The translations under genes and the position numbers were made by a program. 64,000 nucleotides of DNA, from contig CM043944.1 in NCBI GenBank assembly GCA_014529385.2, positions 66,044,895-66,108,894 on the forward strand, in the 5' to 3' direction. Shown one piece after another: positions 12,014-22,819 of the stretch. The notes below the pieces were generated by a model that worked only from the letters and a program-made list of their open reading frames with translations, ran no database searches and was not told the origin of the DNA. Each line of letters opens with the position of its first letter. Position 1 is the first letter of the stretch. The DNA is from Adiantum capillus-veneris (taxonomy: Eukaryota; Streptophyta; Polypodiopsida; Polypodiales; Pteridaceae).

Positions 12014-13363
12014 ATGGAGGCTCAAGCTCTGCCACAGAGGGACTCCACTGAAGCCCCTTCGCTCGACTCCTCTGAGTCCAGCATTCGACTTGCTCTATCA
12101 TCAACAGAGCAAGCGAGCCTACCTGCAGAGGTAGAGTGCCTGCAGGCAACTTCTGTCACCTGCAAGATTCTCGGCACCAGACCCAGCAGAGGAGAGCTGC
12201 GTGATCTTCTTGAGGCCCGCCTTCTTGCACAAAGGTGGGCAAGATCTTCGATGTTCAGATTCTGGGATGAGGCTACTACCAGATGGAGTTCAGGACCCTC
12301 GAGATGGCATCCAAGGTCATCGCCATGAGTCCATTGACCATCTGAGTAGCTCGAGACCACTTTCAACACTCAGACATGGTTTTGACCCTACTTCAAATAT
12401 TCTAGTAGAGGAGGCAGACATTCCCATCTTCGTCTGCTTTCCTGGTTTGCGGAGGGAGTACCTACCACTTTTGTCCAGAATAGGCTCAGCGATTGGGACT
12501 GTCCTAGAGACACCTCACACTGTAGCCTCAGTAGCTGCCAAGGCGGTTGGCATTCCCTCAGTTCGCTCTTCCAAACCAGTGCTTCATTTGTCAACAGATG
12601 GGTCATCTTGTGAAGACCCCCCCCTCCCGCTCCATTTCCACAGTCGACCTAGGGGTCAGGGCCATCTCCGGCTGCTAGGAGATCTCTTGGTAGCGCCTTT
12701 TCCACAATTCGCTTGGGGAGAGAGGGACAGCCTTTCTTGCATCCCCCTCTATAGGTACAGACATCTCCTTTTGCAACAGTCCTTCGTGGTCTGATGAGCT
12801 TTGACATTCAGCGCCAATGGGACTTCTTTGACTACGACTTTTCACGTATTGTCGGCGACCCCTCAGCAGACCATGAGGCAGCCTGCTTCAGGGTTCATGT
12901 TCCGTTCCTTGCAGCCGGGGGGATAGAGGCCTTGGACACAGCAATTGGCTTCTCTTTTCCCCTTTGCGGAAGGGACCAGACTCTGTGGACTCTTGACTCA
13001 GTGTTGGAGTGGTTGCATACACAGATCCTAGAGTTCTCTCATCACATGGGAGACCTAGGAGTTACAGACATGCTTCAGACTTTGTGGACATTGGCCAAGT
13101 TTACGATGACCCCTCTAGATACAGCAGGATGTATACACATTGTGGTTCACTTCTTTGCTGATACGCAGTGCTTGCCATGCTATGTCCACATTCATGAGGA
13201 CTCCTGGACAGAGGATCGCTCTATTTGGGCTTGGGCTAGGGACTTGTTGCAGTCACGCCTATCTAGAGGATGCTTGGATTCGGATTGCTCCCCATCCAAG
13301 CTAGCCTCGAAGATAGCACGTTTAGCTATTGCGACAACATCTGTTCTCTCTCGCTCCCCATAA
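12014..13363 (+). pseudogene. LINE ORF1 (nucleic-acid-binding protein), frameshifted
   Basis: The ORF1 product binds the element RNA. Coding sequence is spread over three frames. LRDLLEARL lies near 12200, then VGKIFDVQILG and MEFRTLEMASKVIAMSPLTI in a second frame, then FPGLRREYLPLLSRIG (about 12440-12487), which resembles the DUF4283-type region before the zinc knuckle. A CX2CX4H knuckle (CFICQQMGH, 12580-12606) follows. The final knuckle cysteine is lost (a threonine codon instead). An uninterrupted 189-codon C-terminal frame follows (12794-13363). The stops in IL*GYY and TI*VA, together with the frame changes, make it inactive. Confidence 0.7.
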
Positions 13364-13656
13364 GGATCGTCTCATGGAACGTGCAAGGACTTGGTGGGCC
13401 CCAGTTCCAGCATCGGTGGGGCCGACTGCGTCATGAGATTCAGTGTTGCCTTGTGGGAGGAGACATTGATCTCCTTATGCTACAAGAGCATCATCTGTGT
13501 GAGAGTCTCATTAGACGTTGTGGTCAGCTCTTGCATGGATGATATGATACTTTTTGGTCAGCTGCTTTTGGACATGGAGGCATCCAAGGTGGGGTATGTA
13601 TGACTATTGAGGATTCTTTGCAGCAGGCCATTGTGGGTAGAGGGATTATTGTCAAC
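13361..13656 (+). pseudogene. LINE ORF2 endonuclease domain, truncated
   Basis: The frame opens with RIVSWNVQGLGG and continues LRHEIQ and LLMLQEHHL, the N-terminal signature of the apurinic-type endonuclease that nicks target DNA in L1-like elements: the asparagine in SWNVQGLG, then the glutamate in QEHH. A later piece in another frame (WSAAFGHGGIQGGVCM, about 13556-13602) still belongs to this domain. The C-terminal catalytic histidine region is absent because sequence jumps straight to late reverse transcriptase at about 13654. Confidence 0.75.
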
Positions 13657-14270
13657 CTTCACAGGTGTGAGCATGACCTTGAGACCTTCTTTTGTGCATC
13701 TGGTGCACTGATCAACTGGATAAAGACAGTGGCTTTCTCGGTTGGTAGTGCTCATGTGCCTGACTGGATGCCAGGCAAGGGTTTCAGGTGGATTCCCCCA
13801 GGGACTCCAGTTCGGTACTTGGGCTGTCAGGTTAGTTTGGACTTGTCTCCTGAGCAGCAAATTGCTCCCATCCTCCTGTCTATCAGAAGGAAGTTGTTAC
13901 ATTGGAGCTCCGCATGACTTTCTTTGGCTATCAGAGTTGTAGTGGCCAACCAGGTGTTGTTGGCTACTATGTGGTACATCACTTCTTGCTGGATCTTCTT
14001 GAGTTCTTGTACTCGCGGGCCTGTTGCTTTTGCATCTTTGAGGCTCGCCCTGTACCACCAACAGAGACTGTTTGGGATCTTTCACTTGAGCTGGTTCATA
14101 CTCTCAAAGGACAGTTCGAGAGACTCCAGGGCAGTTTCGACCACATGCGGAGCACAGAGAGGATTTCCTTCCACTTTGGGTCCTGGGTCTTTTTTCACCA
14201 TGGTCCAGGGTGTGCTCAGATGGCACTACCGTACACGTATGTGGCTCTTGCCTCCTCCCATGCCCTGATC
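13654..14270 (+). pseudogene. LINE reverse transcriptase, distal part only
   Basis: Starts at HRCEHDLETF, followed by ASGALINWIKT, FRWIPPGTPVRYLGCQV and SIRRKLLHW, the segment that lies after the catalytic YADD in plant L1 reverse transcriptases. A frameshift near 13905 moves the reading to RVVVANQVLLATMWYITSCW, which is also typical. Everything from the fingers to the catalytic palm (about 1.5 kb in a full element) is missing between 13653 and 13654. The piece is therefore an internal-deletion derivative that was probably mobilised or rearranged in that form. Confidence 0.8.
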
Positions 14271-14411
14271 TAGCCTCATTGTACATATGTTGTTTTTTCA
14301 TTGGGAGAGTTTCCCCATCATGACTATTGTAGTCCTCTCTTGTAGAGGAGGTTGTAGCCCTATGGGCAGTTTCATTAACGAATAGGAGGATCTTTTTCTT
14401 GGAAAAAAAAA

Positions 14412-15240
14412 GGTTAGCTTAGCTTTAGGTTATAGGCTAGGTTAGATTAGAGCTAGCAGAAAATTAATAGTATAAAAAATGCAAACGGACTCGTGTACTT
14501 CTAAACACGCAAACAGACTTTGGTTAGGCTAGGTTATAGGTTATATGTTTTAGGTTATGTTAGGCTAAATTAGGTTTAGCCTATAGGTTAGTTTAGATTA
14601 TAAGTTTGGTTAGAGCTAGTGGCAAAAAGTAGAAAATGCAAACGGATTTCAAGAATGACTTGTGTACTTCAAAAAATGAAAACGGACTTCAATTAGATTA
14701 TATTATAGGTGAGTTTATAGGTTAGGTTTAATTTGGTTATAGGTGAGGTTATAGGCTAGGTTTAATCTGGTTATAGGTTAGGTTATGGGTTATAGTTTGG
14801 GTTTAGGTTATAGGTTTGAAAATCGCTAGCACAATTGGACTTCAAAAGTGCACACAAAGTTCAAAAACACAAATATATAGGCTTTGGCTATGTGGTCCTA
14901 ATCTCCGTGCATCTCTAGACTGAGGTGTATGGGGATCGGGCATGGCTAGAGAATGTGAGGTTGTTAGAGCTGTGGCAAATAGTTGAAAAAACGCAATCGG
15001 ACTTCAAAAGCGCCTTGTGTACTTCAAAATGAAAACGGAAATTGATAAACGAAGTAAAATAACATAATCGTACTTCAAAAGCGCACACAGACTTCAACAA
15101 TCTTAATATATAGTTGTTGACCAATAAAGACAAGATTATTACCCTGTGGTCCTAATCTCCATGCACCTCTAGACTGAGGTCTGCGAGGATCGGGCCTGGC
15201 TAGAGAATGTGCCGTTGTCATGTATTGTCATGTAGTTAGT
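14412..15240. repeat. TTAGG-like array, continued, plus 254-bp spaced repeat
   Basis: The same GGTTATAGG-type sequence and the CAAACGGACTT module (near 14470-14522, 14630-14692, 14990-15035) continue after the LINE. A 70-bp sequence starting TGTGGTCCTAATCTCC occurs at 14891-14960 and again at 15145-15214, giving a 254-bp higher-order period. Confidence 0.85.
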
Positions 15241-15667
15241 AGTCTGTAGCTATAACAACTAGAGTGTTTTAATTATTTGTTACATCATTGGTAGATAAAG
15301 TATGGACGATAGGATGGTGTGTCCTTGTGCGCATTGCAAGCATCGGATCTTTCGAAAATGAAAAATCTATGACCAGGACATACGTAATCATAGTCTCTTT
15401 CTGATAGAGCTGCGTTATCGATCTCATGATCCAAAGAAAATAGATCAAATTCCGCAAGTAGATATTGCTCCAACTTGATCCCAGAGAAGACGCTTTTCAA
15501 ACAGATAGCCATCGACTAAGTCCTCCCAACCAATATCTGATGTGGCATTCCAAGAAGTAGAGATGGAGCAGATGCTAGATGTGTTCTTTGACATGGATCC
15601 CATCATTGAAAACATAGAACACGACAACATTCAACGCAATACTGCGGACCAACCTCAGCCATCCCGT

Positions 15668-17651
15668 TGGTACAGCCAAACTGTGTCAATCTATGGAAGT
15701 GCAAGAAGTCGAGGCATGGCAGTTTGCAGGCAAATGGCAAAGACCTTGAGTAGATATTTGATGGAGCTAGGAGCCAGGTACACCAAGTTGGAGCACTCTC
15801 TAGTCAAAATTGCAAGTGTTTTTTTGTTATCACAGGTGGCAAGAGCATATGCTTATATCCCAAGGTTGGGAACGAGGCAAGGGGTGCTGGATGCAGGTGC
15901 CATGAAGTTTATGCTATGGGATTTGGAGCGAGATGTCTACAAGAGACACTACTTGCCAGGGTATGTATGCTAAATGTGGAGTTTAGAAAGGTCAAAAATG
16001 TTTTTCCAACTCAACAAGTCGGAGAGCAGTTCGGCCAATTGAGAGTTATGGTGGCGCAGTCTAATCAACGGTCATATCAGTCACCACCTCTCTAGGCGAA
16101 GATCTTGGCACCCGAGGACAATTCTTGTGGAACGGTCCTTGTTTCTTGACGGCCAGGAAGCTCAAGTCTTTTGTTGATGATGCTAAGGCGAACTACATTG
16201 AGGTTTCTTTGAAGGGAAGTTTGTTGATCGGGTCCATGCAGTGTATGTGAGTGTATGTGAAAGGAGGCCAACCTCAAATTTTTTAAAAGATGAAGTTCAA
16301 CTTGGACAAAAAAAGATAATGATGCATGGCTGTGTGAAGGGCGGCCTAAGTGTGGTGTTTTTATATATATATAAAAATTAATACAAAGTCGCCTGCAGTA
16401 GACGAGCAGAGCGGGATGGAAGGTCGACACTTGAAATTGCATGCAGAGGGTGGTGGCGCCACCTGGGTGAAGCCATACGGAGTTGCATGAAGCGGGGTCT
16501 CGGGCCAGTTTTGCAAGAGAGGGAGCGACCAATAGCGAGGTCGCTATTGGCCAGGGCAATTGAGGGCAGAGCCGCCACCTGAGGAGGGCGCATGAAGCGG
16601 TGGGAGGACTGCAGGAGGCAACGAGCTGCAACTCCTCAGGGACTGGAAGAGCATTGGAGAGCAGGGGACTGGCCAACATAACGAGGTGGCGGGGCTGAAT
16701 ACAACAGGGGCAATGGTTTCCAAAAAACGGGGTGGCGGCCAGTTGATGGGAAGGAGGCGGACAGGGCTGCCATATTCGGAGGGAGGTCTAGAGGAGGCTG
16801 GGGCCTTGTTGGTCATACAGGGGCTTGATGAAGCCGTAAGCAGAAAGGGAGAGCTTGTTGAAGACTAGCCAGGCCTGGCGAGAGAGGAAGAGGAGGTCGC
16901 GAGCTGTTAAGGCTGCAGGGCAGCGCTACAGAGGGACTCGGGAGCCAGCATGTGAAGGGGATAAGGGGCCGTTTGAAGGCTGATATAGGGGAGCCGTCAG
17001 AGGGCGGCATCGAGTGCCTAGAGGGCGGATGCAGACGGGGGTATGGGGAGCCAGTCGCAAGAGAGGAAAAGGTGGGCATGTATGGGTTGCCCGTATAAGC
17101 AAGGTCGCAGGTCGCTACGAGGAGGATTTTTTTCCATAAAGCCCTTCATTATACACCTCCTTTTGAAGAATTTAGTAGTGAAAATGGCATAGGTTTCTCT
17201 GCCAATCGTGTCAATCTCCTATCGCACTCTCATGCTTATGCTGATCTCATGGACCTAGATGGTTTTTTGTGTTGGTGCCTTCTATGTGAATGCAGTGTAG
17301 GCCATTGATATCGAAGTGTTTACTGGTGTTAGATGCATAAATTGGGTGCAAGCTTAGCCGGAATAGATGAATGTTAGAGATTTTGCAATATTGTGTGAAA
17401 GTTAGTTGATTTTGAAATGCTATTGTTGATGTGAAGGTGCTCAAAAGGGTTATAGGCGACAACCTCGCTGACATGCTTGGTGTGCTAGTGTGTATAGTCA
17501 GGGTTGGTCGGGATCGGGCTTGGACAGTAATGGTTTGCAGATAGGGAGTCTAGGTGTGTGTTAAACAGGGGATAGGGGTGCTGTGAGATCACTGAGCTAT
17601 ATAGAGGCATCGAGTTTATGTGCTGGTGGTTTTCCCTTTTCCCACTTTCCA
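15668..17651 (+). repeat. 5' LTR, 1984 bp
   Basis: Begins TGGTACAGCC. It contains a GC-rich central block (about 16400-17100) and a run TTTTTATATATATATAAAAA near 16359. Alignment with the 3' LTR is close throughout by eye. Minus-strand frames in this block (16092-17079) recur in the other LTR but resemble nothing I know, so I regard them as chance frames. Confidence 0.92.
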
Positions 17652-17656
17652 TCTTG

Positions 17657-17674
17657 TGGTGCCCCCACTGAGGA
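17657..17674 (+). other. primer-binding site of the long-LTR element
   Basis: TGGTGCCCCCACTGAGGA starts five bases after the LTR. It has the TGG-start form complementary to a tRNA CCA end. The tRNA was not identified. Confidence 0.6.
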
Positions 17675-17726
17675 CCCACTGATTGCTTCCTAAGAAGGTG
17701 TTCGTGAGTCAAACTGAAGCAGGAGT

Positions 17727-18268
17727 TTGGGCCAGTGTTCAAAGGAGATGAGGATGCAGATGATTGGCTTTCCGATTTTGAGCTGTTCATGCTGACAGTA
17801 TTGCGGATGCCCGTTGATGAAGCAAAGCTCTAAACTCTACCCTTGCTGTTGCGAGGTAAAGCAAAAGTTTGGTTCGATGGCTTAGAAGATGCACACAAGC
17901 AGACTTGGTTCGGATTTCGCGAACAATTCTTACAAAGCTATCGAAAGGTGGTGTCAGCTTCGGAGGCAGATGCAAAGATCAAAGGCCTCCAACACCAAGA
18001 CGTAAGTACCAATTTTGATGCTTTTGTTGATAAATTTGAAGCTTATTGGGGGGATTTGGTGGCTGCTACCCAAGCAACCAATGCGGGATATTTGAAGCTC
18101 GAAAGGTTTCTATCATGCTTTCATCCCTATGTTCGTGAGAGGGTGGATTATGAAAATCCAAGCACTTATGATGAAGCCGTCAGAATTGCCAAAGGAAAGA
18201 GTCGAGATGAAGAAGAAGATGGAGGCAGGGTTGTTACAGTCGGCAATCACGGTAACCAGTGGACCTAA
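17727..18268 (+). pseudogene. Ty3-type gag of the long-LTR element
   Basis: The capsid-type gag frame starts near GPVFKGDEDADDWLSDFELF and continues through LLLRGKAKVWFDGLED, TWFGFREQFLQSYRK, then LERFLSCFHPYVRERV and YDEAVRIAKGKS. These are the ordered landmarks of the retrotransposon gag family (a W-D/E helix, then A-x-x-WF, then F-x-x-x-F). One TAA at 17831-17833 interrupts it; otherwise it is open for about 180 codons. No zinc knuckle follows. The gag would form the particle that carries the element RNA, possibly together with pol from another element. Confidence 0.8.
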
Positions 18269-19634
18269 GCCCAAGAAGATTGATGAGCATCGAGAGGTAA
18301 AAGCTCCTTTTTTTGTTGATATGCATGTAATCAAAGCACGTGAAGTTGATGCCAGGCTAGAAGAGGTAGACGAAGTGCCAACCAGGTCTCAAAAGGTGCA
18401 AAGAGGTATATTTAGGGTGCCGCCCAGTTTGCTTCCTCAAGAAGATGAGGTGATAGAAGATCTTAAAGAAGAGGTGCTAGTTCTAGAGCCAGCAACGAGG
18501 AAGGTAGCAGTGGTCCAAGAATTGACAAGTGCAAAAGAGGAGTCCGAAAATTCTCATAGCTCTAGTAGCAGTTTGGACACAGATAGCATGTGGGAGACAG
18601 AGTCCCGGTCTTCGAGTTACGAAACGTATGATGTTTTTCATGTAGACGAAGTGGAGAACAGTGTATGCGAGTTGCCTGAAGCCATTTGGAGGTCGAGGAG
18701 AAGCATAGTGCAAGTGTGGAGATGCCTTGTGTGAATCTACCCATCGAGCAGCCATCTCTCGTGTCTTGTGATGGTGAGTCCCTATTGGAGAAAGAGTTAT
18801 GGTTTGATTATGCATCAGACCTAATTGAAGAACAAGTTTTTGAGGATGATTTGGAGAATCTAGAAGCAGAAATAGAGGTATGTCGAAGTGATTTGTCTAT
18901 GCAGGGGGTGGGGGCCTTGCCTAATTGGTGAGCATGTCGAGGTGTGCTTTGAAGTTTCACAGTTTGTGTGTAGCCGTGGAGAGTTAGCTCCGACACAAGA
19001 CTCTATGGAAACTGATATAGGTGCAGCCTATGAGGGTGAGGCTCCATGCAAAGAGGAAGGTGACACCAACCTTGCAGATGATGAGGTGTTTGTAGAACAG
19101 GTTGTCGTTCTAGCAGGTCATCTTCTTGAGTATGAAGAGATGGTTTTGGGGCCATTTACAGAGGGTTTGGATATACGTTTGCAAAGGGATCAGGTTTGCT
19201 TGGCTATGCAGCAGGTAGAGGCAAATGGCAGGGTATTGTTGCTTCATGCAATGCTATGGATACATGTATTATGGGAGGTTGCTTTACAGGTGTCTTTGTG
19301 TCAGTGGCGAGATTTTTTTGAAGAAGACTATACTATGGAGGGCTCTCTAACATGTGACATGATAGCAGCGTATGGTACCGGTGCTTCAAGTGAGCAAAAG
19401 CATGTTTATGGTTGGCATGAAGGATTATGGATTCAGGGTGATGAAGCTCAATGCTATGAAGAACTGGAAGGATGGCCTATCTATTGGCCTCCAGGTGCAA
19501 AGAAAGACTTGAAGATACATGCTTTACAGGTGGATGGCCACGGCCAATGCTTTATATTTGATCCAGGCGGACTCTATACCATGATTGGAGAAGCTTCGAG
19601 CTTTCCATTTCACCCTGGCAGGGTGATGCAATAG
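18129..19634 (+). pseudogene. unknown acidic ORF in place of pol
   Basis: Three overlapping open frames, 18129-18734, 18686-18931 and 18888-19634, appear to be one ~500-residue coding region broken by single-base shifts. It is rich in E and D. Recognisable parts are VKAPFFVDMHVIKAREVDAR, a serine run (SHSSSSSLDTDSMWETESRS), ELWFDYASDLIEEQVFEDDL, and a C-terminal part with many W and C (WRDFFEEDY, GWPIYWPPGAKKDL, HGQCFIFDPGGLYTMIGEA). I see no protease, RT, RNase H, integrase or chromodomain motif. It directly follows gag and stops 140 bp before the purine tract. The function is unknown; capture of a host segment or an element-specific accessory protein are both possible. Confidence 0.6.
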
Positions 19635-19772
19635 AAGATGCTTTTCTCTCTATCTCTGTCCTACCTATATAGCCACTATTCCTTATGCAGTCTATAAATC
19701 TATGTTATATCATTTTCTCTATGCAATCCTATTATATCTAAATAATACTGTGGTTGAGCATGAATGCTCAAC

Positions 19773-19786
19773 GAGGGGGTGGGAAA
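19773..19786 (+). other. polypurine tract of the long-LTR element
   Basis: GAGGGGGTGGGAAA lies three bases before the 3' LTR. Confidence 0.8.
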
Positions 19787-19789
19787 TGA

Positions 19790-22700
19790 TGGTACAACCA
19801 AACTGCGTCGATCTATGGAAGTACAAGAAGTCGAGGCATGGCAGTTTGCAGGCAAATGTCAAAGACTGTGAGCAGATACTTGATGGAGCCAGGAGCCAGG
19901 TACACCAACTTGGAGCACTCTCTAGTCAAAATTGCAAGTGTTTTTTTGTTATCACAGGTGGCAGGAGCATATGCTTATATCTGAAGGTTGGGAACGAGGC
20001 ATGGGGTGCTGGATGCACGTGCCATGAAATTTATGCTATGGGATTTGGAGCGAGATGTCTACAAGAGACTACTTGCCAGGGTATGTATGCTAAATGTGGA
20101 GTTTAGAAAGGTCAAAAATGTTTTTCCAACTCAACTGGTCGGAGAGCAGTTCGGCCAATTGAGAGTTATGGTGGCGCAGTCTAATCAACGGTCATATCAG
20201 TCACCACCTCTCTAGGCAAAGATCATGGCACCCGAGGACAATTCTTGTGGACGGTCCTTGTTTCTTGACGGCCAGGAAGCTGAAAGCTGAACTTTTGTGT
20301 TGATGATGCTAAGGCGAACTACATGGAAGTTTCTTTGAAGGGAAGTTCGTTGATCGGGTCCGTGCAATCTATGTGAAAGGAGGCCAACCTCAATTTTTTT
20401 AAAAGATGAATTTCAACTTGGACAAAAAAAGATAATGATGCATGGCCGTGCGAAGGGCCGCCTGAGTGTGGTGTTTTTATATATATATAAAAATTAATAC
20501 AAAGTCGCCTGCAGTAGATGAGCAGAGCGGGATGGAAGGTCGACTGTTGAAAATTGCATGCAGAGGGTGGTGGCGTCACCTGGGTGAAGCCATATGGAGT
20601 TGCATTTAGCGGGGCATTAGGAGATTTCGGAGGTCTTTTGGAGGGCCTTTTGGAAGAGAGAGAAAAATAAGCTCCTCCAATGAGAGAAGAGCCTACGTTA
20701 CGTAGAAAAATAGATTGATATTAACAAAAATATAAAAGGTGTCCCTCTCCTCATTTAATAATCTAGTGGTCCTTGAAGACGATCACTCTTTTTCATTTAA
20801 TGAGAGCACCTTTTTCAGAAGGTAGATGCGGTGCATTTGATATGGCTTACGTCAGCACTAAAATTCAAAAAGTCACAAAACTATCAAGTGGTGGAAAATT
20901 TTGAAACTTTTGATACTGTCAATGCGTCCGGAACGCCCAAATATCCTAAAAATGAATGTCCAATTGCTTCGCTCCGACATCCAAAGAGGCAAAAAATGTC
21001 AAAAACCCCTAAAAGAACATTTTACTAATGGCGCGCAAGGGGGCATTCCAAAGTTTTGGAATGCCTCCTCGCACGCCGTTAGTAAAAAGCCCCTTTTTTC
21101 TTTTTTTTAGAGAGCTTTTTGAGAGAAAAATGTCAAAAAACCTTTAAAAAGGGGCTTTCTTGAAAGATAAGTGTCCAAAAATCACTAAAAGGAGCTTTGT
21201 ACTAACGGCGCGTAGGGGGGCATTTTAGAATTTTAGAATGCCTCCTCGCGTGCCTTAAGTAAAAAGCCCATTTTTTGGGGTTTTTTGATATTTTTTGTCT
21301 CTCGGATGTCGGAATGAGACAAGTAGACATTCTTTTTTAGGGTATTTTGGCGTTTCGGACGCATTGGTGGTGTCAAAAGCCTCAAAATGTATCCCTATTT
21401 TACAGTTTGTGACTTTTCAAGTTCCAGTGATGACGTAAGCTGCATTGAATGCGCCGCACCTGCCTCCTCAAAAAGATGCTCGCATTAAATAAAAAAGTGA
21501 CCGTTTTCAAGGACGATTGGGAATATAAATCTACTTTTTAGAGTGTCTGGTTCTCCTTTTGGACGTACTCACAAAGTGGAAGTACATTTTAAAAAAAGTT
21601 TCTAGAGAGAGAAATACAATTTCTTACAAGGCCCTCCAAATGACCTCCGAAATTTTCTAATGGTTCGGGCCAGTTTTGCAAGAGAGGGAGCGACCAATAG
21701 CGAGGTCACTATTGGCAAGGGCAATTGAGGGCAGAGCCGCCACTTGAAGAGGACGCATGAAGCAGTGGGAGAACTGCAGGAGGCAACGAGTTGCAACTCC
21801 TCAGGGACTGGAAGAGCATTCGAGAGCAAGGGACTGGCCAACAGAACGAGGTGGCAGGGCTGAATACGACAGGGGCGGTGGTTGCCAAAAAATGCGGTGG
21901 CGGCCAGTTGATGGGAAGGAGGTGGACAGGGCTGCCATATTCGGAGGGAGGTCTACAAGAGGCTAGGGCCTTGTTGGTCATACAGGGGCTTGATGCACCC
22001 GTAAGCAGAAAGGGAGAGCTTGTTGAATCCTAGCCAGGCCTGGCAATAGAGGAAGAGGAGGTCGCGAGCTGAGAAGGCTTAAGGGCAGTGCTACAGAGAG
22101 ACTCGAGAGCCATCATGTGAAGGGGATAAGGGGCCGTTTGAAGGCTAAAGCAAGGGAGCCGTCAGAGGGCAGCATCGAGTGCCTAGAGGGCGGATGCAGA
22201 CGGGGGTATGGAGAGCCAGTCGTCGCAGGAGAGGAAAAGGTGGGCATGTATGGGTTGCGCGTATAAGCAAGGTTGCAGGTCGCTATGAGGAGGATTTTTT
22301 CCCATAAAGCCCTTCATTATACACCTCCTTTTGAGGGATTTAGTAGTGAAAATTGCATAGTTTTATCTATCAATCGTGTCAATCTCCTATCGCACTCCCA
22401 TGCTTATGCTGATCTCATGGACCTGGATGGTTTTTTGTGTTGGTGCCTTCTATGTGAATGCAGTGTAGGCCATTGATATCGAAGTGTTTACTGGTGTTAG
22501 ATGCATAAATTGGGTGCAAGCTTAGCTAGAATAGATGAATGTTAGAGATTCTGCAATATTGTGTGAAAGTTAGTTGATTTTGAAATGCTATTGTTGATGT
22601 GAAGGTGCTCAAAAGGGTTATAGGTGACAACCTCGCTGATATGCTTGGTGTGTTAGTGTGTATAGTCAGGGTTGATCGATATCGGGCTTGGATAGTAATG

Positions 22701-22819
22701 GTTTGCAGATAGGGAGTCTAGGTGTGTGTTAAATAGGGGATAGGGGTGCTATGAGATCACTAAGCTATATAGAGGCACCCAGTTTATATACTGGTGGTTT
22801 TCCCATTTTCCCCTTTCCA
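19790..22819 (+). repeat. 3' LTR carrying a foldback insertion
   Basis: Begins TGGTACAACC and matches 15668-17651 from end to end except for the block 20616-21661. Length without that block is 1984 bp, identical to the 5' LTR. Confidence 0.92.
20616..21661. mobile_element. foldback / inverted-repeat DNA element, 1046 bp
   Basis: The 5' LTR has no counterpart, so this is an insertion with a known empty site. The ends are inverted repeats: ATTAGGAGATTTCGGAGGTC (20616 on) pairs with the reverse complement of 21628-21661 over 34 bp with three differences. Complementarity continues inward along most of each half (for example CTTACGTCAGCAC against CTTACGTCATCAC, and AATGCGTCCGGAACGCC against AATGCGTCCGAAACGCC), giving arms of roughly 450 bp. 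Two internal hairpins (GGGGGCATTCCAAA... near 21040-21090, and a variant near 21205-21260) sit at the centre. No transposase. A clear target duplication was not seen. Confidence 0.85.

Larger units (their letters stand above)
11341..14411 (+). mobile_element. LINE (plant L1-like), internally deleted
   Basis: A GC-richer block sits inside the TTAGG-like array and ends in a nine-base poly(A) (14403-14411), after which the array resumes. It carries an ORF1 with a zinc knuckle, an endonuclease start and the distal part of a reverse transcriptase, all on the plus strand. The central RT with its catalytic region is missing. The 5' limit is approximate, and a target duplication cannot be called because the flanks are repetitive. 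Confidence 0.85.
15668..22819 (+). mobile_element. non-autonomous Ty3-type LTR element with 1984-bp LTRs
   Basis: Two long direct repeats (15668-17651 and 19790-22819) start TGGTACA and end TTTCCA. Each is 1984 bp once the 1046-bp foldback in the second is subtracted. CCGT precedes the first and follows the second, a 4-bp target duplication in the CACTA transposase. The interior (2138 bp) has a primer site, gag, an unknown acidic frame and a purine tract, but no protease, RT, RNase H or integrase. This layout matches what is described as TR-GAG or LARD elements, which depend on an autonomous relative. Confidence 0.92.

Noticed and set aside
15542-15973. 143-codon plus-strand frame
   Set aside because: It crosses the boundary between CACTA transposase and the Ty3 LTR at 15667/15668; only the first 42 codons are transposase.
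16092-17079. Overlapping minus-strand frames up to 195 codons
   Set aside because: They lie within the long LTR, resemble no protein, and arise from its GC-rich composition.
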